Source: Saccoglossus kowalevskii | Lineage: Eukaryota; Hemichordata; Enteropneusta; Harrimaniidae | Direction of reading: 5' to 3' | Length of the DNA: 52,853 nt | NCBI RefSeq assembly: GCF_000003605.2 | Contig: NW_003132350.1 | Coordinates: forward strand, 105,960 to 158,812 | In this document: positions 1 to 11,300 of the stretch, piece after piece | Numbering within the stretch: position 1 is the stretch's first letter | How the letters are laid out: every line of letters starts with the position of its first letter | Notes under the pieces: generated by a model | Databases searched by the model: none | The model's input: the letters and a program-made list of their open reading frames with translations, nothing else | What the model was told of the DNA's origin: nothing | Translations under genes and position numbers: made by a program

Positions 1-1614
1 TAAAAACTGTGAGTTTAATGTTTAATTGCAAAATGCATATAACACATATAGCTCGCAAAAAAAAACTATATATATTAGCTTTTGAATATAAGGGAATTAG
101 ATATGTGTTATTTTTTATAAAAGATTTCCGGGTCCTATGGTTGCTTAACTATGCATTAAATGAACAGTTTTTTCAGTTGTTAATAACTAGAAGGTAATAT
201 GTATATTTGAGCTTGACTTGATATTGTATTCCATGGCAAATTGTAATTTTATTTCAAACATACATTTGCAGTTAAATTGTTAAAGCTATTAGTGATGATT
301 GTTTGTTCAGATATTTTTAATTAATCTTGTAATCTTGTTTACAGCAATTTGTCAACAGTTTTAAACTTTGAGCTCTTATATATTCTTATCATAATTCTAT
401 ACTTCCCTTTTTGTTGTGTAAGTTTAGTAAAAAAGCCAATAAAAATAATGTCGAGTGAGTGAATTTTTAAGTAAATTAGGTAGACAAATGTAAGTGAAAT
501 CCATATTTCTTTTAAAATTCTTTAGAAATTGTGACATAAAGAAAAGATGTAAATATGTTAGACAAGAGCACAGTTCTTTAAAACCTTATTTTGTGTTGAT
601 TTTTTGTATTGATTTGTTATGCTAGCGACTTCACGTTCGCACAATCGGTTCACTATTGTTTAGAACAAACAACTTGCATTTTTAGGGTGGAGATTATGAA
701 CATATATTTAATGAATTTGACAAATAGATTGTTTACTTATTGTATTTAGTAGTGGCAACTTTGCAAGGCTTTAATCGTGAGACACATACCTGGTAACCTA
801 TATTAATCGTGTCAACGACTGCAGCGATTGGCCAATCGCATTTTTACTCTGCCACGCCTTAGATTTTTGACTTTTAAGGAAGAGAATTTGTAGAACTGTG
901 TAGCGAGGGGTTATCTCAACTGTCTGTTTAAAAGAATAAAGCTGGACTTTCTGTAATGAACTATATGTGTATTACTTTGGGTTGAATCCGCTATATCTAT
1001 GTGTAGGTGGTATTAGCTAAGTGGGTCAAGTTCCCCGAAAACAATGTCAGTGTTCTTAACATATGAAATAAATAAAAAATAATGTTCATCTCACATTTAA
1101 GGTGTATTTATAAGGCATGCATGCCACTGTGTATGCTGGGTGTGTGCCATGACATGTATGCAGTATTAAGTACATTGAAAAACGACGGCAATTATTGAGC
1201 AAAAGGGTAAAGTATGTAGAGAAGAATGTAAGTAGCATGTGATATTGAAGTGCATAGTAGTGTAGATTACATAATTAAGAAATGGGTTTAATTACCGAAT
1301 TCATACCATACAGGGCTACTATTCCTACCAGTCAGACCTATCAGTGAGCAGTTTGCTGCGTGTTTGTTACACGTTTTTCTTGACATATTAAATTCTACCT
1401 CTTACATATGCTGTTATATTTCAGTACATGCATGTATTACATATATATGATAACATGTGTTTATACCTTGATCTGTTCGTCGAAATTAAACATAACGGTT
1501 TGCACATTAAGTTGTATTATTAGCGGGATTGCAATTTTGAAATTATCTATTTGCTGTATCTTTCAAGTAACATTTCTTCATCTCCAGCTTATGGTGTGTA
1601 TACATGTCTCAACT
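1..1614. other. Intergenic, no gene recognised
   Basis: AT-rich sequence with no convincing exon on either strand. The stretch around 930-1060 (an AATAAAG signal followed by a CT-poor tail) faintly resembles the 3' half of a long terminal repeat, but I could not find paired LTR ends or a second copy, so it is not called. Open frames here are short and look random. Confidence 0.5.
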
Positions 1615-1762
1615 TTCAAAGCGGGGGAGTCGTCACCTACGCATGCGTCAGGTAGCCATAGCGTGTCATTGCTTACAAACAAGCGTCTACCCATGAGCCT
1701 TTGCGTTCTTAGCGTATGTGGCTCAATTCTCACGTGTGCGCAAGTGACGATCGACCCTTTAA
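1615..1762 (+). mobile_element. MITE-like element, TTAAAGGG group, ~150-bp class, copy 1
   Basis: The left end reads TCAAAGCGGGGGAGTCGTCA followed by a CGCATGCGTC core. The right end, read on the opposite strand, is CTTAAAGGGTCGATCGTCAC followed by TGCGCAC, so the ends form an imperfect terminal inverted repeat. A second copy lies at 20164-20320 and shares most of the interior, including the stretch around ACAAGCGTCTACCCATGAG. No coding capacity is visible. The termini resemble those of three other size classes in this window. Confidence 0.7.
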
Positions 1763-2383
1763 GAAACTGCAAAACATGCAAGCCATTTAACGAGTTTCGA
1801 GTAAGACATAGCTCATTAGCTGCAAACCTAGTTAAGCAAGGTTACTCAAGAAATAGACCTTCAACAAAGTTTTTCTGACGACATGAACAGATACTTACCA
1901 AACATGATTTTTATGTCAAGCTAACCAGCATTCCTAATTACGACTTGATACTTTAGATGTAGTGTTGAACCAAGGCAGTTTTCACCACTTAGATGTAAGG
2001 CTCCTTAACAGTCAAAGGGCACCATGTCAACAGAAATCAACTGCTTTATAAACTTAGCTAGGAGTGACTCGTAAGGACTAGGCCCGAAAACGTGGTACTT
2101 ACTCATCACATCAGAACTAGATAAACTGTCTTGTTAACTGCATGGGTCTCCTTTCGTTTAACCAGAAGCAACCTCTTCATAATAGACTTGAAATTGACGG
2201 TGATGTCTAGTAGGAACCGATCAGTCATAATCAAACGTGTTGCTTGCTTGAAAACAGGAGAGGTAAACAGCTGATTTTAAAATAGGGCTGTACGGAAAAT
2301 ATGCGAGCACCCCCCCCCCCCGAATCGCCCTCTACAGTTCTATCACACAAAATCCTATATAGAGTTAACACATTTCTTCTTCA
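1763..2383. other. Intergenic, no gene recognised
   Basis: No exon or element recognised. A run of 12 C residues sits at 2310-2321. Confidence 0.5.
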
Positions 2384-2844
2384 GGGCTCATACCACTAAT
2401 TGAATTTCCATAGACGACAATGTTAACATATGACGAGATTGCTATATGAAAATGACGAAGAAAGTTGAAAATATGGCTCAAAAATGGGAAATCAACATGC
2501 CAGTAATCAACCATATGAAAAAAACTAACATGTTGGCCAGCTCAAACTCTTGCAAATCTCAGGTAAACAAGACACACCTACTGTATTTGGATTGCACCAA
2601 GAGAAATCACTGGAAAAACACCAAGATTAGAACATCCATTAACACACAGAATAAACCCACAGGTACACAGCCGCTAAGTAGTAAACAAAAGACCACATGT
2701 TGGTCTCACCTCTGACCCAGGTGATTACGCCCTCAAACAGGGAGCACCTGAGAAAAATAATATTTAAAAAATTTCATTGGTTCTTGCTGGGCATTTAAAT
2801 TGAGGGCTACGAGCAGCCATTGGTTAATTAGTGGCATGAGACCT
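2384..2844 (+). mobile_element. Internally deleted copy of a dispersed ~1.1-kb element
   Basis: Positions 2384-2470 match 12504-12594, and about 2471-2844 match about 13292-13648, with roughly 97% identity by eye in the 240-bp portion I compared. About 700 bp present in the other copy, including its tandem subrepeats, is missing here. Both copies carry an 80-codon open frame (MAQKWEINMPVINHMK at its start, here from 2476). Its differences between the copies are mostly amino-acid changing, so it is probably not under coding constraint. No inverted repeats or poly-A tail were identified, so the element class is unknown. Confidence 0.75.
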
Positions 2845-2954
2845 TCATAGTCTGCATGTGCGCAAGATAATCTCACTTAGCTGCGTTTTCTTGCGTATCG
2901 TGTATATAACGACTAGGTATTATCTATCCCTACCCTGGTGATTGTAATAATAAC

Positions 2955-3444
2955 AATATAATTGAAGTAATGGATTTCCCACCGAAATTGGGAAAGATCT
3001 CCCTAAACAGTCACAGGGTGGCGACTCTTTGTACAAAATGTGAAGAATTGCATATGCTCATTAATTCAGTTGAGGACGAACAACATTTTATCCTAGATTG
3101 TGAATTTCTCAATAAAGAAAGAGGGGAGCTGTTTCAGGAAATAGGAATTAAAAATAAACTAAATAAAACAGATAATTTCATTAAAATAATGACGTGCTTC
3201 ATACCCCTGGCAAAGTTTCTAAATAAGGCAAAACAGAAATCAGGTATATGATAGCTATCATCTCTACATTGGGAGAATCCTGTAACTATCCTTAATTTGT
3301 TTTTCCTATTAAGCTTTTAACATCTTTTATTTTTAATTTTATCTTATAGTCTAGCTACTGTATTTTTTCTTATGATTTGTATTTTATTTACCATACTGCA
3401 CCCTCTGATGGCATAGTAGTGTAATAAAGTTATTATTATTATTA
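2955..3444 (+). mobile_element. 5'-truncated non-LTR retrotransposon, 3' tail of ORF2
   Basis: The frame from 2970 to 3251 contains a Cys-x2-Cys pair (CTKC) and then VEDEQHFILDC, the Cys/His knuckle found at the extreme C-terminus of many LINE reverse-transcriptase polyproteins, downstream of the RT domain. After the stop is a ~190-bp 3' untranslated region ending in AATAAAG and a (TTA)n tail at about 3429-3444, typical of a LINE 3' end. No RT or endonuclease domain remains, so the copy is a dead-on-arrival fragment. A related tail lies at 31924-32577. Family knowledge gives the assignment; the 5' truncation point is approximate. Confidence 0.75.
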
Positions 3445-4600
3445 ATGTGTTTTGATAATGCAGAATGATCTGTTGACAGCAAGTTTATGTTTCATTTGCA
3501 ATCTACTGGCATTTGCTAGGGAGGGGAGGAGGACCACTTGTGGAGTTTTAGTACATTTACAGGGTCCAAGTTATCTTTATTTATTTTTACTTTATTTTTA
3601 TATTGAATGTTTCTTACGTTCTAGTGCAGGAGTTTACTTAGAAGGTGGATGTAGGCTAAATGACCGGCTTTCCACGAAACGAAACGTGAAAAAAATTAAT
3701 TAAATTAAACCAAAATTTTGAACGACTTCAAACATCGCCACATCACAGAAATATATTTGTGGAGAATATTAATTTCCACCTCTTTTTCCGCCTACTTTGC
3801 AACTTGATTCATTTGTGCTGACATGACATGACAGCCATTTTGGAATTGTTGAACACTGATGGCGCTATTCATTGTGTGTTTCACAGTGTGAAATTTTCTC
3901 AGATATTATTAGGCCTATGAAAAAAAATGCGAGTTAGGGTTAGGGTTTTGTTTTGTTTCGTTTTATTTTGTTTCGTGGAAAAGACTTAGCCTAACTGACC
4001 TTTGACTCTCATCAGTAGCACAGAGAGTAGGAAAAATATATTGTCAAAATATAGTTCGTCTTTTATCTACCCCTGAAGGACCATTCATAGCCGGTTTACT
4101 GAATGGAATGCTTCACTTTATCAAGGTTTACTTGGTAAATACCAGTGTAAATTATCAGTGCCTACTGTAAGCTGGAAATTGATAATGTACACTGATGTTA
4201 ACCTTATGAAGATGATGATATGAGGGAGGGGTAGATAAATGACAAACTATATTTTGTAATATCTGTTGATAATACCGGTATATGTACAAATATCTTATTA
4301 GGCACCCAATATTAATAGTACATTTTGTATGTGTGAAATAATACAATTTAGGTGATTACTTTCTTGATTTCTTGATTGTCAAAATCTTAGTGAAACTTTG
4401 CATTGACTACCCGGTACTTACTCTTATAAGTAGGTGTAGTCTGCCAGTAGCAGCATGGAAATGCATTTCATTTATGTGTCTTAATATCATGTTTTTTTTT
4501 CAGGTCTGGTTATAATAAAAAAAAAATTATTTCCACTACTAACTAGTTTTCACAGGAAGCATATTAAATGCATCTTAACATTCTATTTTTATAATGCCAT
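3445..4600. other. Intergenic, no gene recognised
   Basis: No supported exon. A T/G-rich stretch near 3935-3975 contains TTAGGGTTAGGG (two units only) next to TTTTGTTTTG-like sequence; this is too short to be telomeric. Short open frames here look random. Confidence 0.45.
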
Positions 4601-5084
4601 AATTAATGCAAAATAAAAAGTTCAGTGATTTTTATTAAAAAACAATTGAAAAGGCACATATGTATAGAACAAAAATATACATCAAGATAACTTGAATAAT
4701 GATATAAAATACACAAACAAAAACTCATATCAAGAAACCTGAATAAATCTGAATATAAATAGAATATGCAATATTAAAGAATGTGACAATAAAGTGATTT
4801 ATATTAGTAACCATACATTGCAAATGCCTGGCCTTGAATTACAAGTGACATTTTTATTTACCATAGCCATAGTGGCGGTGGGTAAAGTATGAATGCACTG
4901 TGTAACATATACTGTACTGTAGCCCACAGATGATGGTATAGTCTATATTTATTGTGACTAATATGTTAAAAACTTGATAATGCATTCAATGTGTTGAGTA
5001 TTATCAATCAAGTCAGCATATAAATACATGGTCATAGTTGAAAAATTACGAACACGTACACTGTGTAAGAAGTGCATGGACAGA

Positions 5085-5203
5085 TTAAAGGGCGATGGTA
5101 GTCATGCAGCGGATTTTCAAATTTCATGTACACAAATGGTGTATTTTACATGTGTTGTGTCCCATATCAAACACGAAGCAACAAGACAACCACTGCCCTT
5201 TAA
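5085..5203 (-). mobile_element. MITE-like element, TTAAAGGGC group, ~130-bp class, copy 1
   Basis: Both ends are TTAAAGGGC-like: TTAAAGGGCGATGGTAGTCA on the left and CACTGCCCTTTAA on the right. Read on the minus strand it aligns with the copies at 24221, 24601 and 36348, sharing the central block around GTAAAATACA. It is 119 bp long with no coding capacity. Confidence 0.7.
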
Positions 5204-5466
5204 TGTATTTGGGATGCAGGACTAATTGGGTTTTTTTTTAAATATATCTTTTTAAAGACAGTCATAAATTGTAGATTTTTTCCATAATTCATTTGGATTA
5301 ACTATAGAAGCAGTCAGCTAATTAAAGATAACACATTAAGATACAGGTTATTGGCTGGTATAATGTAAATATTGATACATAAAAAAAAGCAAACTTCATA
5401 TTGTATTGTACATACATTTTACTGGGATTCTTTATGAACAGAGAGTCAAAAGATTAGGTTGCTAAG

Positions 5467-5634
5467 CAACTAGGTGAGGTCACTGAGCAACTTGGTGAGG
5501 TCACTGAGCAACTTGGTGAGGTCACTGAGCAACTTGGTGAGGTCACTGAGCAACATAGTGAGGTCACTGAGCAACTTGGTGAGGTCACTGAGAAACTTAG
5601 AAAGGTCACTGAGCAACTTGGCGATTGGAGTGAT
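5467..5634 (+). repeat. 21-bp tandem array, 8 units, heptad-like plus frame
   Basis: Seven full units and one diverged unit of CAACTTGGTGAGGTCACTGAG start at 5467, 5488, 5509, 5530, 5551, 5572, 5593 and 5614 with no length change. The plus-strand frame spells EQLGEVT in each unit, with variants EQHSEVT and EKLRKVT, which is a coiled-coil heptad pattern. The frame opens directly after a TAG at 5456-5458 without an ATG and continues about 80 nt past the array. No good splice acceptor precedes it, so it is called a minisatellite, not an exon. The minus strand is also open (SPSCSVT repeats). Confidence 0.85.
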
Positions 5635-7112
5635 TCAATAAATGCCTTTAAAATATTGAACCTTGAAAAGTTCAATATAGAACATGGTTCTTCAACTGTC
5701 TTTGTAGCGTCATATATGTAAATTTATCATCCATGTGGTTATGTTATACCTATCTAAATATGGGGGAGGTCACATGAGCTGTGCCACATTAAGTCACTGT
5801 AACAGCTTACAGTAGTCAAATTGAATAAATGTAAAAATAAAACACAAGTCAGGGACGTACTTCTCTCAATTCCAAAATAACATTCTATGAAAAATATCAA
5901 CAACAATAAAATCTGATACAGCTAAGTATTTACAAATGTATTCCTAATGGTTTAGTAATAATCCAAATAAAATATATCTGATATGTATATTTGGTTGTCT
6001 AAAAATCTGTTAAATAAAACCAGCTAAGAAAATATATACAAATTAAAGTCAATATTTTCATCAAAATTATATGCAGCTAAGATGATGAGAAGTATAATCA
6101 ACAAAATTTGGGCTATACAAAGTCAAAGGCTGCATGCATCCAATCAGATTGTAAGAAATTATTACACAAGTTTCAATGACCAATGAAATTAAATCATCAA
6201 AAGTTAAAGTGACCAATCAAAATGTGCAAAATGACTTTGGGAAAGAACAAGTTTAGATTAATGATGAGAAAACTGTTAAAAGTGTTATAACTATTCATCA
6301 AGAATTTCAAAATGTGACTTTTTGTAAACAAAGTCAGTAAAAATGTGTATTTCCTTATAGAATTCTACAATTGAACTTGAAAAACATTTACCCTTAACAC
6401 CATTAACTTTATTTGTAAAAAATATTGAGATTTATTTTATCAAAAGATTGAAATATAAAATGTTTCAAAATCCACTGTTGTGATAAAACCCTGTATAATG
6501 CATCAGCTTTAACTACAGAGTATCTAACAAACTCTATTGTATTCATGAACAATAAACCACTTTAAATGTAAGACAAATTTTCATATATTTCGCAAGGTGG
6601 TGATAATCACAAAATTTTCTAGCAGTGGAAATTTCTCTCGAGTCTTACAATAAGGAGTGAAAATTCAAAATTGAAAATTAAACAATTTACGGAATTCATC
6701 ACAACTCAAAAATACGCAAAGACCAGTGAATTTTCTTACTGCCATCTAAATATTGCCTTCAATATTCCAACTGACACCTCAGAAAAAATACGGCCATAGC
6801 TCCATGCATTAAAGGTTTCATTAATATCAAATCAGTGCTATCCTGAGATCTCATATTGTTTTTCTGTTTTGTTAATCCAATGGCTTCAGTGAGTTAAATT
6901 ATTCCACTGTTAGGTTGAAATAAATAAATCAAGAAACTGTAAATGAAGCTGATAAGACATAAAATATTTTTATCTAACACCATTCCAACCACTGCTAGCA
7001 GGTGTTAATCAGGGTATTTTTTGGCATCTTTGTGACTTTCTTGTCAATGGTCGAAAACCCATCATGTTTGAAACTACTTAGCAGGAATACCCAATATTAC
7101 ACACCTGTATTA

Positions 7113-7308
7113 GTGATGATCTAAGATAGCCACCAATAGTAGCGACCATCTAAGATAGCCACCAATAGTAGTGACCATCTAAGATAGCCACCAATAGTAG
7201 TGACCATCTAAGATAGCCACCAATAGTAGTGACCATCTAAGATAGCCACCAATAGTAGTGACCATCTAAGATAGCCACCAATAGTAGTGACCATCTAAGA
7301 TAGCCACT
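7113..7308 (+). repeat. 29-bp tandem array, 7 units
   Basis: Seven head-to-tail units of a 29-bp sequence containing CCATCTAAGATAGCCACC begin at 7113, 7142, 7171, 7200, 7229, 7258 and 7287. Only the first, second and last units carry substitutions, so the amplification is recent. There are no spacers, so this is not a CRISPR array. Confidence 0.95.
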
Positions 7309-7509
7309 CAATGTACTTTCACAAATTCAGATGCCCTTCATAATGGAGATTGGTTACTCAATCATGTAGGACAAAATGGTGATAATTTCTCAGTTTAAAG
7401 GATGATTTTTCAACAGATTTTTTTAAAGAAGGAAATTAATAAAAAAAAATATGTCAAAAAATGCCCTTGAAAATGTCAGTTTAAAGACTGAAACATGAAC
7501 TTATCTTCC

Positions 7510-7616
7510 ATCATTTTCGCCTTTATACATGTGTTTATTCGACCATACTGGTGCCAAAAGGGGGATCACATGGTCACATTAGACAGGTGGCCTTTATGAT
7601 AGAGGTCAATTTACAT
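7510..7616 (+). repeat. Dispersed repeat, copy 1 of 2
   Basis: Aligns by eye with 26116-26227: both run from a TATCATTTT-like start through GACCA(T/A)ACTGG, CACATTAGACAGG and a TTTACAT end. The unit resembles a short non-coding dispersed repeat of unknown class. Confidence 0.6.
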
Positions 7617-8156
7617 GTGAATTACCCTGGTGTTAAATTACAAAAGAAGGACATATGACAGTAGTTTCATTTTGTCAGTGAACTCACTATGGCTTTGTTT
7701 ATATGTATTTATATATGTGTTTATATATATGTAAATTCTCTACCAAAAAAAGCAATTTACCTGTCAGTCTTTTTGAGTCAATTATCATTTTGTACAACAT
7801 TTTAGTATAACAGAATATAGGAGAACAGAATCACTCTGAAGCAGAAATCACATGCATTGTGTTGACACACCTTCTGACTTTAATATTCAGGCAACAGTAT
7901 GTGTGTTTTCATTTCTCTTTTAATCATCCTACAAGCTTTGGAAACTACATTGTATTAGGCCCCCAATTTTAGGACCCCCATATTACGACCCCCCCCCCTA
8001 ATTACGAACTCCCATATTCATAGTTCTTTATGGCCATAGACACACACTCATAGTCCCAACATGGTTGGTCATATGGCGCATCAATAAACATATACTGTTG
8101 CCCTCATAACAAGTCAATATAAATATATATTGCCTTCACTGTAAATTCATAGTAGT

Positions 8157-8335
8157 TTACTGACTCATAAGGGCATTTGCCTCTGACTCTTGTTGTTGAA
8201 TCTTGCGGCGCCGATTTCTACGTCGAGCCAATTTATCCTGTAAGTCTTGATCAGCCCTCGCTTTATTTACTTTTTGTGCTTTTTCTAATTGCACTAATTC
8301 TTCTTCATGTTGTTTCTTCAACTCTTCAATATTAC
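8157..8335 (-). CDS. Coding exon 9 (residues 457-514) and stop
   Basis: The acceptor TTTTTAG|GTAAT enters at phase 1. The exon encodes a charged helix (IEELKKQHEEELVQLEKAQK) and the basic segment LARRRNRRRKIQQQ, ending with ALMSQ and TAA at 8157-8159. The Arg-rich cluster could bind acidic lipid or nucleic acid, or be a nuclear signal; none is shown by the sequence. Confidence 0.88.
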
Positions 8336-11300
8336 CTAAAAATAAGAAATATACATTTCTTATAAGATGTGTAGGAGTAACTTCAGTAACATATTAGCTT
8401 CAACTATTGAAATGTTTAATCCATTAAATTAATAGAAGCACCACAACATAAACAATGTCTAATTCAAAACAACAAACCTGCTACTGTACTTTTAAGGTGA
8501 GTATTGGAACAAAGGACACTAGTTATGAAAATTGAATAATCAAGTACAATCAAATAAATGCTAATACCGTTGTCATCATTCACAAATTTGAAATCCGTAT
8601 AATTTCTTCATTGCAAATATTTGTAATGAGGTCACATGACAATATATTGTTATTAAGTATTTTGATCAGATCTTCAATAAAGCACTGGTTGAATTTCTAA
8701 ATCTCCAACAATGTTCAATATAGACAGAAGCACGCTGGTAACCGCTGGTAAAGCAGCAAATTTTTATTATAACTGATAATAATTGCAATTTTTACCAAAA
8801 AGATCATCTGAGGTTGGTGGTGGCGCTAATTCACCAGCTGGAAGGGGAGTTGGAGCTGCAGCACCATCTTCTTTACTTTCTGGAAGGCTCTGAGAAAAGT
8901 CAAATCAAAGACATGCTTAAAAACTAAGTTGCTATATATGTGGTACACACTGTACACATCAGTGTGCTCTCCAATAGGACTGATTTTGTAGAAAATCAAA
9001 ATAAAATCAGCCAGCTTGTTGACTACTGGGAAGAGAGGTCTCCATGGATTAATAAACATTGTATGTGGCTGAAGGGAGTTTCTGAAGACACAAACCAAAA
9101 TGTTGTGGTCTCAGATTTTATTTTGTTTATAAAATGAGAATTTCGTAATTCCATAACTACATCTACAATAAGATGTTTTTCATGATCACTATAATATCAG
9201 TATAATTTCACTAGTGGAATAATGGTGTTAAATTAAGATAATTCATCAAGACAAATTAAACTGAAGTTTAGTTGCTCAGGCCAGACTTTTTTTATTCCTT
9301 GTTTCTCATGTTTTTATAAGGCAATTTTTTTGAGGCGAGCGAAAAAAAAAAAAAAATTAATTCTTTTTTTCCATTAGATTTGAGTGATTCTCAAAGAATT
9401 GTAAGTAAGATCATTGATCGAATAGAAGAAATGAAATAAAATTTTATTCCATGTATAACCTTGTTTCTCATATGTGCAAGACTTCGGTACTTTGATCATG
9501 ATACTCCCACGGAAATGCAACTTGGATTTGGTATGCGGCAGGCAGTAAAAAAATTAAGATAAAAATACTATTTTTTAAGCAATCTTTTGCGTTAACAAGT
9601 CGGCGGGCGCGAGAAATTACGCTGAAATAAAATTTTATTTTATTTCATTTTCGGCACCTGTTCATTCCGGGGGTTCGCGAAACAAGGGATAATAAAAGTC
9701 TGGCCTCAATAAGATGTTGATTTTTGGAAGAATTTTCATTATTATAACATTATTGGTTTGAATTAGTTGTGAATAAAATGTGTTTGACGCAGGTTAACAA
9801 AAATAGAAGAAAAAATTCATGACAATTTGTCCAAACTGAACTTTTATTACTGTCTTGTTCAATAAACTGTGATAAAAATAATACTGTGATATTTAAACAT
9901 CATATTTCTGTCAAATTAATATGTTTTACCTGTGAAAGATCACCAGCCATGGAAACAGCATCAGCCTCGACCAACCTTGCCAATTCAGCATCAGGATCAT
10001 CTTGAAAATCTGGAAAAATTTTAAGAATTTACAAATGTGTGCAGAGCGCCCTCTAGTGTCAGAAACCTACTTCAATGCAGCACACTCAAGATATATTTTA
10101 CTGGTTTACTGTTATCCTCATGGTATATACACCAATAAAGTCAGAGATGAAGAAAAACATTAAATTGAGAGAAATAAATGATTTAATCACAAAAAAGAAA
10201 GCCAGCCATGAACTCAATGCTTGAATTGAACAGCGCCACCAAGTGTCAACTTACCTGAGGATCCAATCTGCGCATTATACTCAGTTGTGACATCCGTTCC
10301 TTGACTTATTTTTATCTTTTCTTTAATGAGTTTGATTCTTTCCGCTCTTAATTCCCTCTTCTTTGCATCTACAGCTTTATTAGCTGTATTAATATCAGTC
10401 ATAATTGTACCATTAATAACCTGAAAACACATTACCATGATACAATCAGCATTTTTGTGGTTCAACTTTTAATGCAAAATTTCCAAACATGGGCGTAAAA
10501 TCAGTATATGGGAAAAAATATGTAGAAAATCTGTATTTGGAAAGACATCAAGGCACAAAAACAAGTGATGTCTTCATAAAGTAATTCTCCTGTGTAATTG
10601 TTAACACAATGCCTGCTCCTTTTTTTTTCTATTCATCTCAAGTCTCTATGAAAATTTTCAGCATGTAATAAAAATGCATTACAATTCTCATAATAGTAAT
10701 AATTTATTAATGTATACGATCACCAGGTGATGGTTAAATATGCAAAACATAAACATATATCCTGTGCTTAAAAACAGAAAAAAGACAGTTGCATATTACT
10801 GTATACTTGTTTACTTTATAGCCAGTCATTTCATGACGTGGGTCATCGTTAATTGGGCCATCGTTTAATTTTTCCAAATAATTACAGTGTCCATTGTGAA
10901 TAGGGTGTAAACGGCGAAACTATGCTTCAACATGATACGTTCACTATCGTGAAAGGTATTATTTATAGGTATATATTTTTTCCACACTCAAGTTACTTTT
11001 CAAATATTGTGAATCACCAGTTTTTTTAAACAATGTTATCGTCAATATTTGGAAATTCTCAGAGAATTGCGTCAATAGAACACTGCATTCTGTTAATAAC
11101 AGATTTGACCTTGTCAGGACGTAGCAGAAATTGTTTGCTTGAAGAGTTTGTGTATGATCAAAAAACATTCAACAACAAAAATGGTATGTAAATAATATTG
11201 TAATAAAATGTAAGTATTTTTGTGATCATTTTTGTTTTTTTTAAATTTAAGTGCTTGTTGTGGGATTTAATGATGATGCAACTCATTTTTCAATTTTGTT

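Larger units (their letters stand above)
4601..8156 (-). other. Downstream flank, possible long 3' UTR of the 514-residue coiled-coil gene
   Basis: No separate gene is visible. The stop codon of the minus-strand gene is at 8157-8159, so its 3' untranslated region must begin here. Minus-strand AATAAA motifs occur at about 7534-7539, 6435, 4945, 4853 and 4630, and nothing in the sequence chooses between them. The stretch also contains a small inverted-repeat element, two short tandem arrays and a dispersed repeat, listed separately. How far the transcript extends is undetermined. Confidence 0.3.

Noticed and set aside
600-1075. Possible solo LTR of a retrotransposon (AATAAAG followed by a terminal-looking block)
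   Set aside because: No second copy, no target-site duplication and no primer-binding site could be found.
1408-1878. 156-codon plus-strand frame
   Set aside because: It runs straight through a MITE-like element and has no domain or splice support.
3935-3955. Telomere-like TTAGGGTTAGGG
   Set aside because: Only two units; too short to indicate an interstitial telomere.
7113-7308. Possible CRISPR array because of regular 29-bp repeats
   Set aside because: The units are contiguous with no spacers, there are no cas genes, and the sequence is clearly animal nuclear DNA.
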